Of a DNA stretch of 15,293 bases, positions 1 to 6,119 are shown piece after piece; position 1 is the first letter of the stretch; each line of letters starts with the position of its first letter. Made by a program: the position numbers and the translations under genes. A model generated the notes under the pieces. That model was given only the letters and a program-made list of their open reading frames with translations, had not been told where the DNA came from and did no database searches. This DNA comes from Galactobacter sp. (lineage in GTDB: Bacteria > Actinomycetota > Actinomycetes > Actinomycetales > Micrococcaceae), in contig JALAHE010000029.1 in the NCBI GenBank assembly GCA_022712075.1, positions 1 through 15,293 of the forward strand, in the 5' to 3' direction.

Positions 1-375
1 GGCGGGCAGAGACCGGTGCTCGCCCGGCTCCGTCGCGTCGGCGGCAGCCGGCTCCGGGGCATCCTTGGCCGCGGGAGAAACCCACACTTGGGGGAAGCTG
101 CGCAGCGCCTGCGCGTCCAGCAGGCTCTCGCGCACGCCGGCGCCCGTGGCGAGCTTGATGGCCTGGGCCGCGCCGAGCACGTTATCGGAGGCCAGGAAGC
201 GATAGACCTCGCGGTGCTGCGTCTCGCTCAGGCGCGCCGAGGCCGCTTGCGCGCGCTCGGGCGTGAGCGCTGCGGAGAAGGTCTCGGCGTTACGCCGACG
301 CACCCCACGCAGCCAGATCGCGGCGCCGCCCACGGCCACCGCCAGCCCGAGTACCAACCACAGCCAGAAGTCCAT
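1..375 (-). CDS. N-terminal part of a membrane-anchored hypothetical protein (runs off the left edge)
   Basis: Reading the minus strand from an ATG at 373-375 gives 125 codons without a stop up to base 1, so the C-terminus lies outside the window. Residues 3-22 (MDFWLWLVLGLAVAVGGAAI) form one hydrophobic helix, followed at once by the basic stretch RGVRRR. This is the pattern of a single-pass N-terminal anchor with the rest of the protein in the cytoplasm. Residues about 47-95 look helical and soluble (ARLSETQHREVYRFLASDNV), and residues 101-125 turn Pro/Ala/Glu-rich and probably disordered. I do not recognise a family. It is downstream of recQ on the same strand with a 47-nt gap, but has its own -10-like TAGACT 7 nt before the ATG. 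A GGAAGG also sits 1 nt from the ATG, too close to be a normal ribosome binding site. Confidence 0.7.
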   Translation of the reverse strand, partial: MDFWLWLVLGLAVAVGGAAIWLRGVRRRNAETFSAALTPERAQAASARLSETQHREVYRFLASDNVLGAAQAIKLATGAGVRESLLDAQALRSFPQVWVSPAAKDAPEPAAADATEPGEHRSLPA

Positions 376-382
376 ACCTTCC

Positions 383-388
383 AGTCTA
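383..388 (-). promoter_or_regulatory. -10-like hexamer for a leaderless transcript of the 1-375 gene
   Basis: TAGACT on the minus strand fits TAnnnT and ends 7 nt before the ATG at 375, which would place the transcription start at or next to the start codon. No convincing -35 is visible. The leaderless reading is an inference from spacing. Confidence 0.45.
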
Positions 389-422
389 GGGGCGAGCGCT
401 GTGCGCCGCCCGGGCGTCTCAG

Positions 423-2591
423 CTAGCCAACGAGGCCGAGCGCGAAGGGCAGCACGCCGGGGGCGCCCGCCTCACGCAGCAGGCGCGCCGCCTCGGTGAG
501 GCTCCAGCGCGAATCACACAGATCGTCAACGAGCAGCAGCGGTCCGGGGGCTTGCGCCAGATCGGCCGCCCATTCCTGCGGCACGCGGAAGGCACCGCGG
601 ACATCAGCGAAGCGGTAGGCGGAGTTGCCGCCGGGCCCCAGGCGCGGCCCCTCTCCCGCGTACTCGAGCGAGCCGAGGTAACGCAGCCGGCCGAGCTCGG
701 CGAGCCCCTGGCCGAGCGAGTGCACGAGCTGCGGCCGTTGCCGGGAGGGCATCGTCACGACGCCGACCGGCCGCTCGGCCCAGCCCCATTGCCCCAGCAC
801 CGTGGCGCAGGCGCGCAGCAGCTCCGGTGAGACCGGTCCGTCCGGCGTCTGGTTGGCGACCTCGAAGATCTTGCGCAAGGTGCCGCCCCAGCCCAGGTCC
901 GTGAGCCTGGCCAGCGCTCGCCCCTCACTCGCCTGCTCGGATTCGGGGATCTTCCCCTTGACCGGGACCCCGAGCCGATCAGCCCCTGTGGGGTAGAGCT
1001 TGCGCGGCTCGATGGCCACGCCGACCCGGTCGAGGCCCTTCGTGGCGGCCTGCAGCGCGCCCTCCTCAACGGAGCCCGGGAACCATCGACCGGCGCAGTT
1101 ATCGCAGCGCCCGCACGGGCTCGCCGTGGGGTCATCCAGCTGGCGCGCCAGGAACTCCATGCGGCAGCCCTCGGTGCGCTCGAACTCCAGCATGGCGTTC
1201 TGTTCGTCAAGCCGCGCCCTGGCCACGCGGGCATAGCGCTCGGCGTCGTACGTCCATGGCACTCCCGTTGACTGCCAGCCGCCCGCCACGCGCTCCACAG
1301 CACCGTCCACGGCCAGCACCTTCAGGAGCAGCTCCAGCGGCGTGCGGCGCAGATTGACGCGCACCTCGAGCGCCGGCACGGAGAGCGCACCGCCCGCCTC
1401 GGCCAGCGCGGAGAGCACGGCGTGTGCGCGGGCCTCGTCTGGCATGGAGGCCGTGGCGAAGTAACGCCAGATCTCCTTGTCCTCCGGGCCGGGCAGCAGC
1501 AGCACATCCGCGCTCTCGGTGGCGCGGCCGGCGCGGCCCACCTGCTGGTAATAGGCAACGGGGGAACCGGGCGCCCCGACGTGCACCACGAAACCCAGGT
1601 CGGGCTTGTCGAAGCCCATCCCGAGCGCGCTCGTGGCCACGAGCGCCTTGACCTGGTTGTCCTTCAGGGCCTGTTCTGCGCGCATCCGCTCGTCGGTGTC
1701 GGTGCGCCCCGTGTACGCCAGGACGTCGAAGCCGGAGCGGCTCAAGAGCGCGGCGATGTCCTCCGCCGCCGAGACCGTCAGCGCATAGATGATGCCGCTG
1801 CCAGGAAGCTCGGCGAGGTGCTGGACGAGCCATCCGAGCTGAGCCCGCGGCGAGGGCAAACGCAACACGCCGAGGCGCAGGGAGGCGCGCGCGAGCGGGC
1901 CGCGCAGCGTGAAGACCTCGGTGCCGCCCACGGCGAGCTGTTCCTCGATGTCCGTCACCACGCGCGCGTTGGCCGTGGCCGTGGTCGCCAGGACCGGCAC
2001 CCGCTGGGGCAGGCGCGCGATGAGATCGCGGATGCGGCGATAGTCGGGTCGGAAATCGTGGCCCCAATCGGAGACGCAGTGCGCCTCGTCCACCACAAGC
2101 AGGCCCATGGTCTGAAGCAGCCGGGGCAGCTGCGTCTCACGGAAGGAGGGGTTGTTGAGGCGCTCGGGCGAGACGAGCAGGACGTCGATCTGCCCGGCCT
2201 CCAGGAGGCCCTGCACGCGGCCCCACTCCGTGGCGTTGGCCGAGTTGATGGCCTCCGCGCGCACGCCGGCCCGCTCAGCGGCCGAGACTTGATCGCGCAT
2301 CAGGGCAAGGAGCGGCGAGATGATGAGCGTGGGCCCGGCGCCACGCTTGCGCAGCAGGAGCGAGGCAACGAAGTACACCGCGGACTTGCCCCACCCGGTG
2401 CGCTGCACCACAAGGGCGCGACGGCCGTGGGCCACGAGCGCCTCGATCGCCTCGAACTGGCCGGCGTGGAACTCCGCGTCCGGCCGGCCAACGAGGGCCC
2501 GCAGGATGGCCGTGGCCTCCTGACGCAGGGCGGAGTCCGCGCCCGGCTCGGCGGGCTGGGCGGGGATGACCGGGGGCTGGGTTTCGCTCAC
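423..2591 (-). CDS. recQ: RecQ-family ATP-dependent DNA helicase with C-terminal phosphoribosyltransferase-like domain
   Basis: A 722-residue superfamily 2 DNA helicase, expected to unwind DNA 3'->5' in recombination and repair. Visible motifs: Walker A TGWGKS (65-70), DEAH box with CVSDWGHDFRP (168-182), motif III TTATAN (203-208), and motif VI QQVGRAGRA (349-357). A zinc-binding subdomain carries Cys476 and the CGRCDNC cluster (Cys493, 496, 499). Residues about 608-722 form a further domain typical of phosphoribosyltransferases: VVTMPSR (611-617) and a PRPP-loop-like LLLVDDLCDSRWSLT (685-699), in which the usual T-G after the Asp pair is replaced by S-R-W. No HRDC domain is evident. The helicase core is certain; the tail's role is unknown. 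The start is GTG at 2591, with GATACT ending 6 nt upstream and no properly spaced ribosome binding site. It is divergent from manB. Confidence 0.93.
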   Translation of the reverse strand: MSETQPPVIPAQPAEPGADSALRQEATAILRALVGRPDAEFHAGQFEAIEALVAHGRRALVVQRTGWGKSAVYFVASLLLRKRGAGPTLIISPLLALMRDQVSAAERAGVRAEAINSANATEWGRVQGLLEAGQIDVLLVSPERLNNPSFRETQLPRLLQTMGLLVVDEAHCVSDWGHDFRPDYRRIRDLIARLPQRVPVLATTATANARVVTDIEEQLAVGGTEVFTLRGPLARASLRLGVLRLPSPRAQLGWLVQHLAELPGSGIIYALTVSAAEDIAALLSRSGFDVLAYTGRTDTDERMRAEQALKDNQVKALVATSALGMGFDKPDLGFVVHVGAPGSPVAYYQQVGRAGRATESADVLLLPGPEDKEIWRYFATASMPDEARAHAVLSALAEAGGALSVPALEVRVNLRRTPLELLLKVLAVDGAVERVAGGWQSTGVPWTYDAERYARVARARLDEQNAMLEFERTEGCRMEFLARQLDDPTASPCGRCDNCAGRWFPGSVEEGALQAATKGLDRVGVAIEPRKLYPTGADRLGVPVKGKIPESEQASEGRALARLTDLGWGGTLRKIFEVANQTPDGPVSPELLRACATVLGQWGWAERPVGVVTMPSRQRPQLVHSLGQGLAELGRLRYLGSLEYAGEGPRLGPGGNSAYRFADVRGAFRVPQEWAADLAQAPGPLLLVDDLCDSRWSLTEAARLLREAGAPGVLPFALGLVG

Positions 2592-2597
2592 GCCCCC

Positions 2598-2603
2598 AGT
2601 ATC
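2598..2603 (-). promoter_or_regulatory. -10-like hexamer for a leaderless recQ transcript
   Basis: GATACT on the minus strand is followed by six bases (GGGGGC) and then the GTG start. The G-run touches the start codon, too close for normal ribosome binding, so transcription starting at the GTG is the simpler reading. A -35 is not evident. Confidence 0.4.
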
Positions 2604-2652
2604 CCAGCGTGAGCCGACAGCACGACGGCGCCCGCGCGCCGGCCGTGCACAG

Positions 2653-2667
2653 CCTCACCGTGTGAGG
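2653..2667. repeat. Perfect 6-3-6 inverted repeat between recQ and manB
   Basis: CCTCAC-CGT-GTGAGG lies in the 134-bp divergent intergenic region, about 50 bp outside each -10 candidate. It could be an operator for either gene. No regulator family is implied by the sequence, and a chance repeat of this size is possible. Confidence 0.3.
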
Positions 2668-2713
2668 GACGCGCGTCACGCTGCGCCCTCAGGGCTGGAA
2701 CGCACGCACCGCG

Positions 2714-2719
2714 TACCCT
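2714..2719 (+). promoter_or_regulatory. -10-like hexamer for a leaderless manB transcript
   Basis: TACCCT (fits TAnnnT) is followed by six bases (AGGGGC) and then the GTG start at 2726. The AGGGG is only 1 nt from the start codon, so it is unlikely to act as a ribosome binding site. The geometry mirrors that of recQ across the divergent region. Confidence 0.45.
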
Positions 2720-2725
2720 AGGGGC

Positions 2726-4192
2726 GTGACTACTCTCGACCTCTCAGCCTCGTTCAAGGCCTACGATGTGCGCGGAATCGTTGGCGAAACCATCACGGAG
2801 GACTCCGTCCGTGCCGTGGGTGCCGCCTTCGTGGACGTCCTCGGCCTCGCGGGGCAGACCGTGCTGGTCGGCGGCGATATGCGCCCCACCTCCACCACCT
2901 TCGCGCGCGCCTTCGCAGAGGGCGCGGCCTCTCGCGGCGCCGCCCCGCAGCTCCTCGGCCTGATCTCCACGGACGAGCTCTACTTCGCCTGCGGACGCCT
3001 CAACGCCGCCGGCGTGACCTTCACGGCGAGCCACAACCCGGCCGGGTACAACGGCATCAAGATGGCCAAGGCCGGCGCCGTGCCCGTGTCCTCCGACACC
3101 GGCCTCTTCGACATCCGCGACGTGGCCCAGCGCTACCTGGACGAGGGCCTCCCGGCCTCCGTCGAGGCGCCCGCCGAGCTCCAGGAGCTCGACGTCCTCG
3201 CCGACTACTCGGCCTACCTGCGCGAGCTCGTCAACCTCGAGGGCATCCGCCCCCTCAAGGTCGTCGTCGATGCAGGCAACGGCATGGCCGGCCTGACCAC
3301 GCCCGCCGTGCTCGGCGACGCCTTGCTTCCCGCGCTCCCCCTCGAGATCGTCCCGCTGTACTTCGAGCTGGACGGCACCTTCCCGAACCACCCGGCCAAC
3401 CCGCTGGAGCCCGAGAACCTCGTGGACCTGCAGAAGGCCGTCGTGGAGCACGGCGCCGACCTGGGCCTGGCCTTCGACGGCGACGCCGATCGCTGCTTTG
3501 TCGTGGACGAGCTGGGCAACGCCGTCACCCCGAGCGCCATCACGGCCCTCGTGGCGCGCCGCGAGATCGCCCGCGCCAAGGCCGCGGGCGAGGACACCCC
3601 GGTGATCATCCACAACCTGATCACCTCGCTCGCCGTGCCCGAGCTGGTGCTGCGTGAGGGCGGCCGCCCCATCCGCACGCGCGTTGGCCACTCCTTCATC
3701 AAGGCGGTCATGGCCTCCGAGGGCGGCGTGTTTGGCGGCGAGCACTCGGCCCACTACTACTTCCGCGACTTCTTCAACGCCGACACCGGCATGCTCGCCG
3801 CGATGCACGTGCTGGCGGCGCTCGGCGAGCAGGACGGGGCGCTCTCGGCCCTCGCCGACGAGTACGAGCCCTACTCCCCCTCCGGCGAGATCAACTCCGA
3901 GGTCCTGGACAAGGCCGGCGCCGTGGCGCGCGTGCTCGAGCTCATGGCCCCCGGCGTGACCGCGGGCGCCGGCACCGTCTCCGAGCAGGCCCCCGCGGGC
4001 CTGGCCGGCGCGGCGGTCGTCGTCGATCACCTCGACGGCACCACCGTCGCGGCGGCGGACGGCGCTTGGTGGTTCAACCTGCGCCCGTCCAACACCGAGC
4101 CCTTCCTTCGCTACAACGGCGAGGCCAAGACCCCCGAGACCATGGCCGCCGTGCGCGATCTGGTCCTCTCCATCGTCAGGAGCGCAGCGTGA
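2726..4192 (+). CDS. manB: Phosphomannomutase/phosphoglucomutase
   Basis: A 488-residue alpha-D-phosphohexomutase, which interconverts hexose 6-phosphate and hexose 1-phosphate in the cytosol. The product feeds GDP-mannose or nucleotide-glucose synthesis for glycans and cell-envelope sugars. The four signature loops appear in order: active-site phosphoserine loop TASHNPAGYNG (Ser102), metal-binding DGDADR (251-256), sugar-binding GGEHSAH (337-343), and phosphate-binding RPSNTEP (453-459). Length is close to that usual for the family. GEHSAH is typical of enzymes handling both mannose and glucose phosphates, but substrate preference cannot be settled from sequence. The GTG start at 2726 gives MTTLDLSASFKAYDVRG, the normal family N-terminus. 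The stop overlaps the next gene's GTG start by 4 nt, indicating translational coupling. Confidence 0.95.
   Translation: MTTLDLSASFKAYDVRGIVGETITEDSVRAVGAAFVDVLGLAGQTVLVGGDMRPTSTTFARAFAEGAASRGAAPQLLGLISTDELYFACGRLNAAGVTFTASHNPAGYNGIKMAKAGAVPVSSDTGLFDIRDVAQRYLDEGLPASVEAPAELQELDVLADYSAYLRELVNLEGIRPLKVVVDAGNGMAGLTTPAVLGDALLPALPLEIVPLYFELDGTFPNHPANPLEPENLVDLQKAVVEHGADLGLAFDGDADRCFVVDELGNAVTPSAITALVARREIARAKAAGEDTPVIIHNLITSLAVPELVLREGGRPIRTRVGHSFIKAVMASEGGVFGGEHSAHYYFRDFFNADTGMLAAMHVLAALGEQDGALSALADEYEPYSPSGEINSEVLDKAGAVARVLELMAPGVTAGAGTVSEQAPAGLAGAAVVVDHLDGTTVAAADGAWWFNLRPSNTEPFLRYNGEAKTPETMAAVRDLVLSIVRSAA
4178..4182 (+). promoter_or_regulatory. Ribosome binding site that fixes the start of the 4189-4698 gene
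   Basis: AGGAG, 6 nt before the GTG at 4189, lies inside the last codons of manB. It supports GTG 4189 over any start further upstream in the same open frame, which extends back to 4066. Confidence 0.7.
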
Positions 4193-4698
4193 GCGAGACC
4201 CCCGAGACCCAGCCGAGCGCCGAGGCCGCCGCGGCCCGAGACCTGGACGGCGTGCTCGGCACCGCCCTGTCCATCGCGCAGGAGAACCTCGCGCAGGTGG
4301 GCGGCATCATGCCCTTCGCCGTGGTCCTCGAGAACGAGGCCACCGTCGCCCGCCGCATCGCGGAGAACGACGACGCCCCGGAGGAGGGAGAGCCCTCCCT
4401 GCGCATGGTGCTCGTCGAGCCCACGGGCGATGACGAGGACGCCGAGATCGACGGCGGCGTGATCGTGGCCGAGCTGATCGAGGCGCTGCGCGCCCAGCGC
4501 GGCGACATCTCCGCCGCGGCCGTGGTCTCCGACGTCACGCTGCTCGAGGCCGAGACCGACGCAATCCACGTTGAGGCCGTGCACGTGCTCGGCCCCACGG
4601 CGGCGCTTGTGCAGCCGTATTCCCTCGGCGAGTCCGGCCCGATCTGGGGTCAGCTGGACGGCGACAACCCCGAGGGCCTGGGCATCTGGGACGACTGA
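4189..4698 (+). CDS. Acidic conserved-looking hypothetical protein coupled to manB
   Basis: A 169-residue protein starting at GTG 4189, overlapping manB by 4 nt (GTGA) with AGGAG 6 nt upstream. Residues 1-18 are Glu/Ala/Pro-rich and probably flexible. From about residue 19 an alternating alpha/beta pattern appears: helix GVLGTALSIAQENL, strand PFAVVLENE, an acidic loop with two Asp/Glu clusters (60-68 and 80-88), helix VIVAELIEALRAQ, then strands AAVVSDVTLLE and AIHVEAVHVLG. The C-terminus ends in GLGIWDD. No signal peptide, membrane segment or cysteine is seen. I do not recognise the family. Overlap with manB suggests co-expression at similar levels and possibly a shared role in sugar activation, but that is inference. 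Followed by a strong terminator, so the operon is manB plus this gene. Confidence 0.85.
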   Translation: MSETPETQPSAEAAAARDLDGVLGTALSIAQENLAQVGGIMPFAVVLENEATVARRIAENDDAPEEGEPSLRMVLVEPTGDDEDAEIDGGVIVAELIEALRAQRGDISAAAVVSDVTLLEAETDAIHVEAVHVLGPTAALVQPYSLGESGPIWGQLDGDNPEGLGIWDD

Positions 4699-4733
4699 CC
4701 CTGCGCCGGTCGAACACGGCCGCAGCGCCCCGA

Positions 4734-4779
4734 GGAGGGGCCGATCGAGAGGAATTCTCGATCGGCCCCTCCGGCTTTT
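4734..4779 (+). terminator. Rho-independent terminator of the manB operon
   Basis: A perfect 17-bp stem (4734-4750 with 4756-4772) and 5-nt loop GGAAT, followed by GGCTTTTG. It lies 36 nt after the stop of the 4189-4698 gene. Confidence 0.85.
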
Positions 4780-4816
4780 GGCAACGGTGTTCCTTCTGGC
4801 CCGTCTTTGCCGTACC

Positions 4817-4845
4817 TTGATGCTGTGGGTCTGTCCCACAATCAT
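4817..4845 (+). promoter_or_regulatory. Candidate promoter of the Roadblock/LC7 gene
   Basis: TTGATG (4817-4822) and AATCAT (4840-4845) are separated by exactly 17 nt, placing a start near 4852, about 20 nt before the GTG at 4872. The spacer holds the perfect inverted repeat GTGGG-TCTGT-CCCAC (4825-4839), a natural position for a repressor. The -10 is a weak match. Confidence 0.4.
4825..4839. repeat. 5-5-5 inverted repeat in the promoter spacer
   Basis: GTGGG-TCTGT-CCCAC is a perfect inverted repeat between the -35-like and -10-like elements upstream of the Roadblock gene. It is a possible operator; short repeats like this also arise by chance in GC-rich DNA. Confidence 0.3.
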
Positions 4846-4871
4846 CATCTCTTCACTTTCTTGGGGAATCA

Positions 4872-5945
4872 GTGAATCCGCCTTCCAAGGCGCGATGGTG
4901 GCGGCGTGGGGCCGAGCAACCGGGGGGAACCGATGTTGCAGCCGAGGCGCCCGAATCCATCGCGCCCACTCCTGTCGCGCCCGCGTCGGTGCCTACCGAC
5001 GCGCCCACGAGCGGCGAACTGCCGCAGCAGCCGCCCGCAATCGACGCCCTGCCGCGCCCCGAGGGACGCGCGCCGGCCATCGCCGGCGAGCCCTCCTTCT
5101 GGGAAACGCTGAGGCCCTCCGAGCCGGGCACCGAGCCCGCCCCGGCCCAGTCCTTCGCCGCCCACGTCGCGGGCGCCAACGAACCGTGGCCCGCGCCGGA
5201 TGCCGGCGCGCCTAGTGCGCCGCCGGCGGCGGACGCCCCGGGAACCCCGGGCGAGCCGGCGGCGGCCGGCGAGGCCCAGGCAAGCGGCCCGTCGGTGAGC
5301 TTTGCTCCCGGCTACACGGGCACCCCGAGCCAACCACGCGCCGTCGTGCACCCGCCCATCCAGGCGCCCCGCGAACCCAACCTGGCACCCGCCAGCTTCG
5401 GTTCCACTCCGCTCTATGACGCGCTCGAGCGCGCCTCAGCGGACCCCATGCCCCCAGAAGCCGAGGCGGTCAACGCCCCGGCCCACGCTCCCACCAGCAG
5501 CGAGGCGGACCGTCCCCCGCAGCAGGCCGAAGCCCAACCGGGCCAGGCCAACGATCCGAGGAAGGATTCACCCACCATGAGCAATCTCGACGAGGCCATC
5601 AAGTCCCTGCTGAGCATCGAGGGCGCCACCGGCGCCGCGATCGTCGATGTCTCCAGCGGTATGGCCCTGGCGCAGGGCGGCAACCCCGGCTTCGACCTGG
5701 GCGTCGCCGCCGCTGGCAACTCCAACGTTGTCTCGGCCAAGCTGCGCACCATGCGCGACCTGGGCGTCAAGGACGCCATCGAGGACATCCTCATCACGCT
5801 GTCTTCGCAGTACCACCTGATCAACGTGCTCAACACGAAGGAGACGAGCGGCCTGTTCATCTACCTCGTGCTGGATCGCAACTACGCCAACCTGGCGCTC
5901 GCGCGCCACAAGCTCAAGGGCGTCTCCGCCGACGTCTCCATCTGA
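4872..5945 (+). CDS. Roadblock/LC7-domain protein with long disordered N-terminal region
   Basis: 357 residues in two unlike parts. Residues 1-235 are dominated by Pro, Ala, Glu and Gly and look intrinsically disordered, apart from a basic/aromatic opening KARWWRRG (6-13). Residues 236-357 form a Roadblock/LC7 domain: helix NLDEAIKSLLSI, strands AAIVDVSSGMALA, helix SAKLRTMRDLG, strands DILITLSSQYHLINVL and FIYLVLDRNYANLALARHKL. Roadblock proteins commonly dimerise and bind or regulate small Ras-like GTPases (MglB is the bacterial model); no GTPase gene is in view. The GTG at 4872 has only a weak GGGGA upstream. Strong GC third-position bias throughout 4872-5576 shows the extension is translated. 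An in-frame ATG at 5577 with AGGAAGG upstream could also give a 122-residue domain-only product. Monocistronic between two terminators. Confidence 0.82.
   Translation: MNPPSKARWWRRGAEQPGGTDVAAEAPESIAPTPVAPASVPTDAPTSGELPQQPPAIDALPRPEGRAPAIAGEPSFWETLRPSEPGTEPAPAQSFAAHVAGANEPWPAPDAGAPSAPPAADAPGTPGEPAAAGEAQASGPSVSFAPGYTGTPSQPRAVVHPPIQAPREPNLAPASFGSTPLYDALERASADPMPPEAEAVNAPAHAPTSSEADRPPQQAEAQPGQANDPRKDSPTMSNLDEAIKSLLSIEGATGAAIVDVSSGMALAQGGNPGFDLGVAAAGNSNVVSAKLRTMRDLGVKDAIEDILITLSSQYHLINVLNTKETSGLFIYLVLDRNYANLALARHKLKGVSADVSI
5559..5565 (+). promoter_or_regulatory. Internal ribosome binding site before ATG 5577
   Basis: AGGAAGG lies 11 nt before the in-frame ATG at 5577, which opens exactly at the Roadblock domain (MSNLDEAIKSLL). 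The spacing is longer than ideal. It could produce a short second isoform, or mark the true and only start. Confidence 0.4.
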
Positions 5946-5960
5946 GTCAGGCGTTGCCCC

Positions 5961-6010
5961 AACGGGGCCGCCCCTCCCGCCGCTCGCGCGGCGGGAGGGG
6001 CGGCCCCGTT
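5961..6010 (+). terminator. Strong terminator after the Roadblock gene
   Basis: A perfect 23-bp stem (5961-5983 with 5988-6010) and 4-nt loop TCGC, followed by GTTGTTGTG. It starts 15 nt after the stop codon. Confidence 0.85.
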
Positions 6011-6070
6011 GTTGTGCATGCGACGTGTCAGGGCCCGGCGCTCCACGCCTTCGATTCCCCCTGCACGACG

Positions 6071-6100
6071 GCGCCCGCGCACCTTTCGGTGCGCGGGCGC
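6071..6100 (-). terminator. Hairpin downstream of the ABC ATPase gene
   Basis: A perfect 13-bp stem (6071-6083 with 6088-6100) and 4-nt loop, 20 nt beyond the stop of the minus-strand ABC gene. It has no T-run on either side, so it is a U-less hairpin of the kind common at actinobacterial gene ends. It also helps separate converging transcription. Confidence 0.55.
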
Positions 6101-6119
6101 GGTGTCGCTCGGGTCGTCT

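Noticed and set aside
1422..2612. A 396-codon plus-strand frame antisense to recQ
   Set aside because: It has no motifs, while the opposite strand encodes a complete RecQ helicase.
2661..2679. A TGTGA and a TCAC half-site near manB as a further Crp-type operator
   Set aside because: The half-sites are about 10 nt apart instead of 6, so the spacing does not fit the consensus.
2744..4030. A 428-codon minus-strand frame antisense to manB
   Set aside because: Its composition is Gly/Val/Glu/His-rich with no domain, and manB on the plus strand has every catalytic motif.
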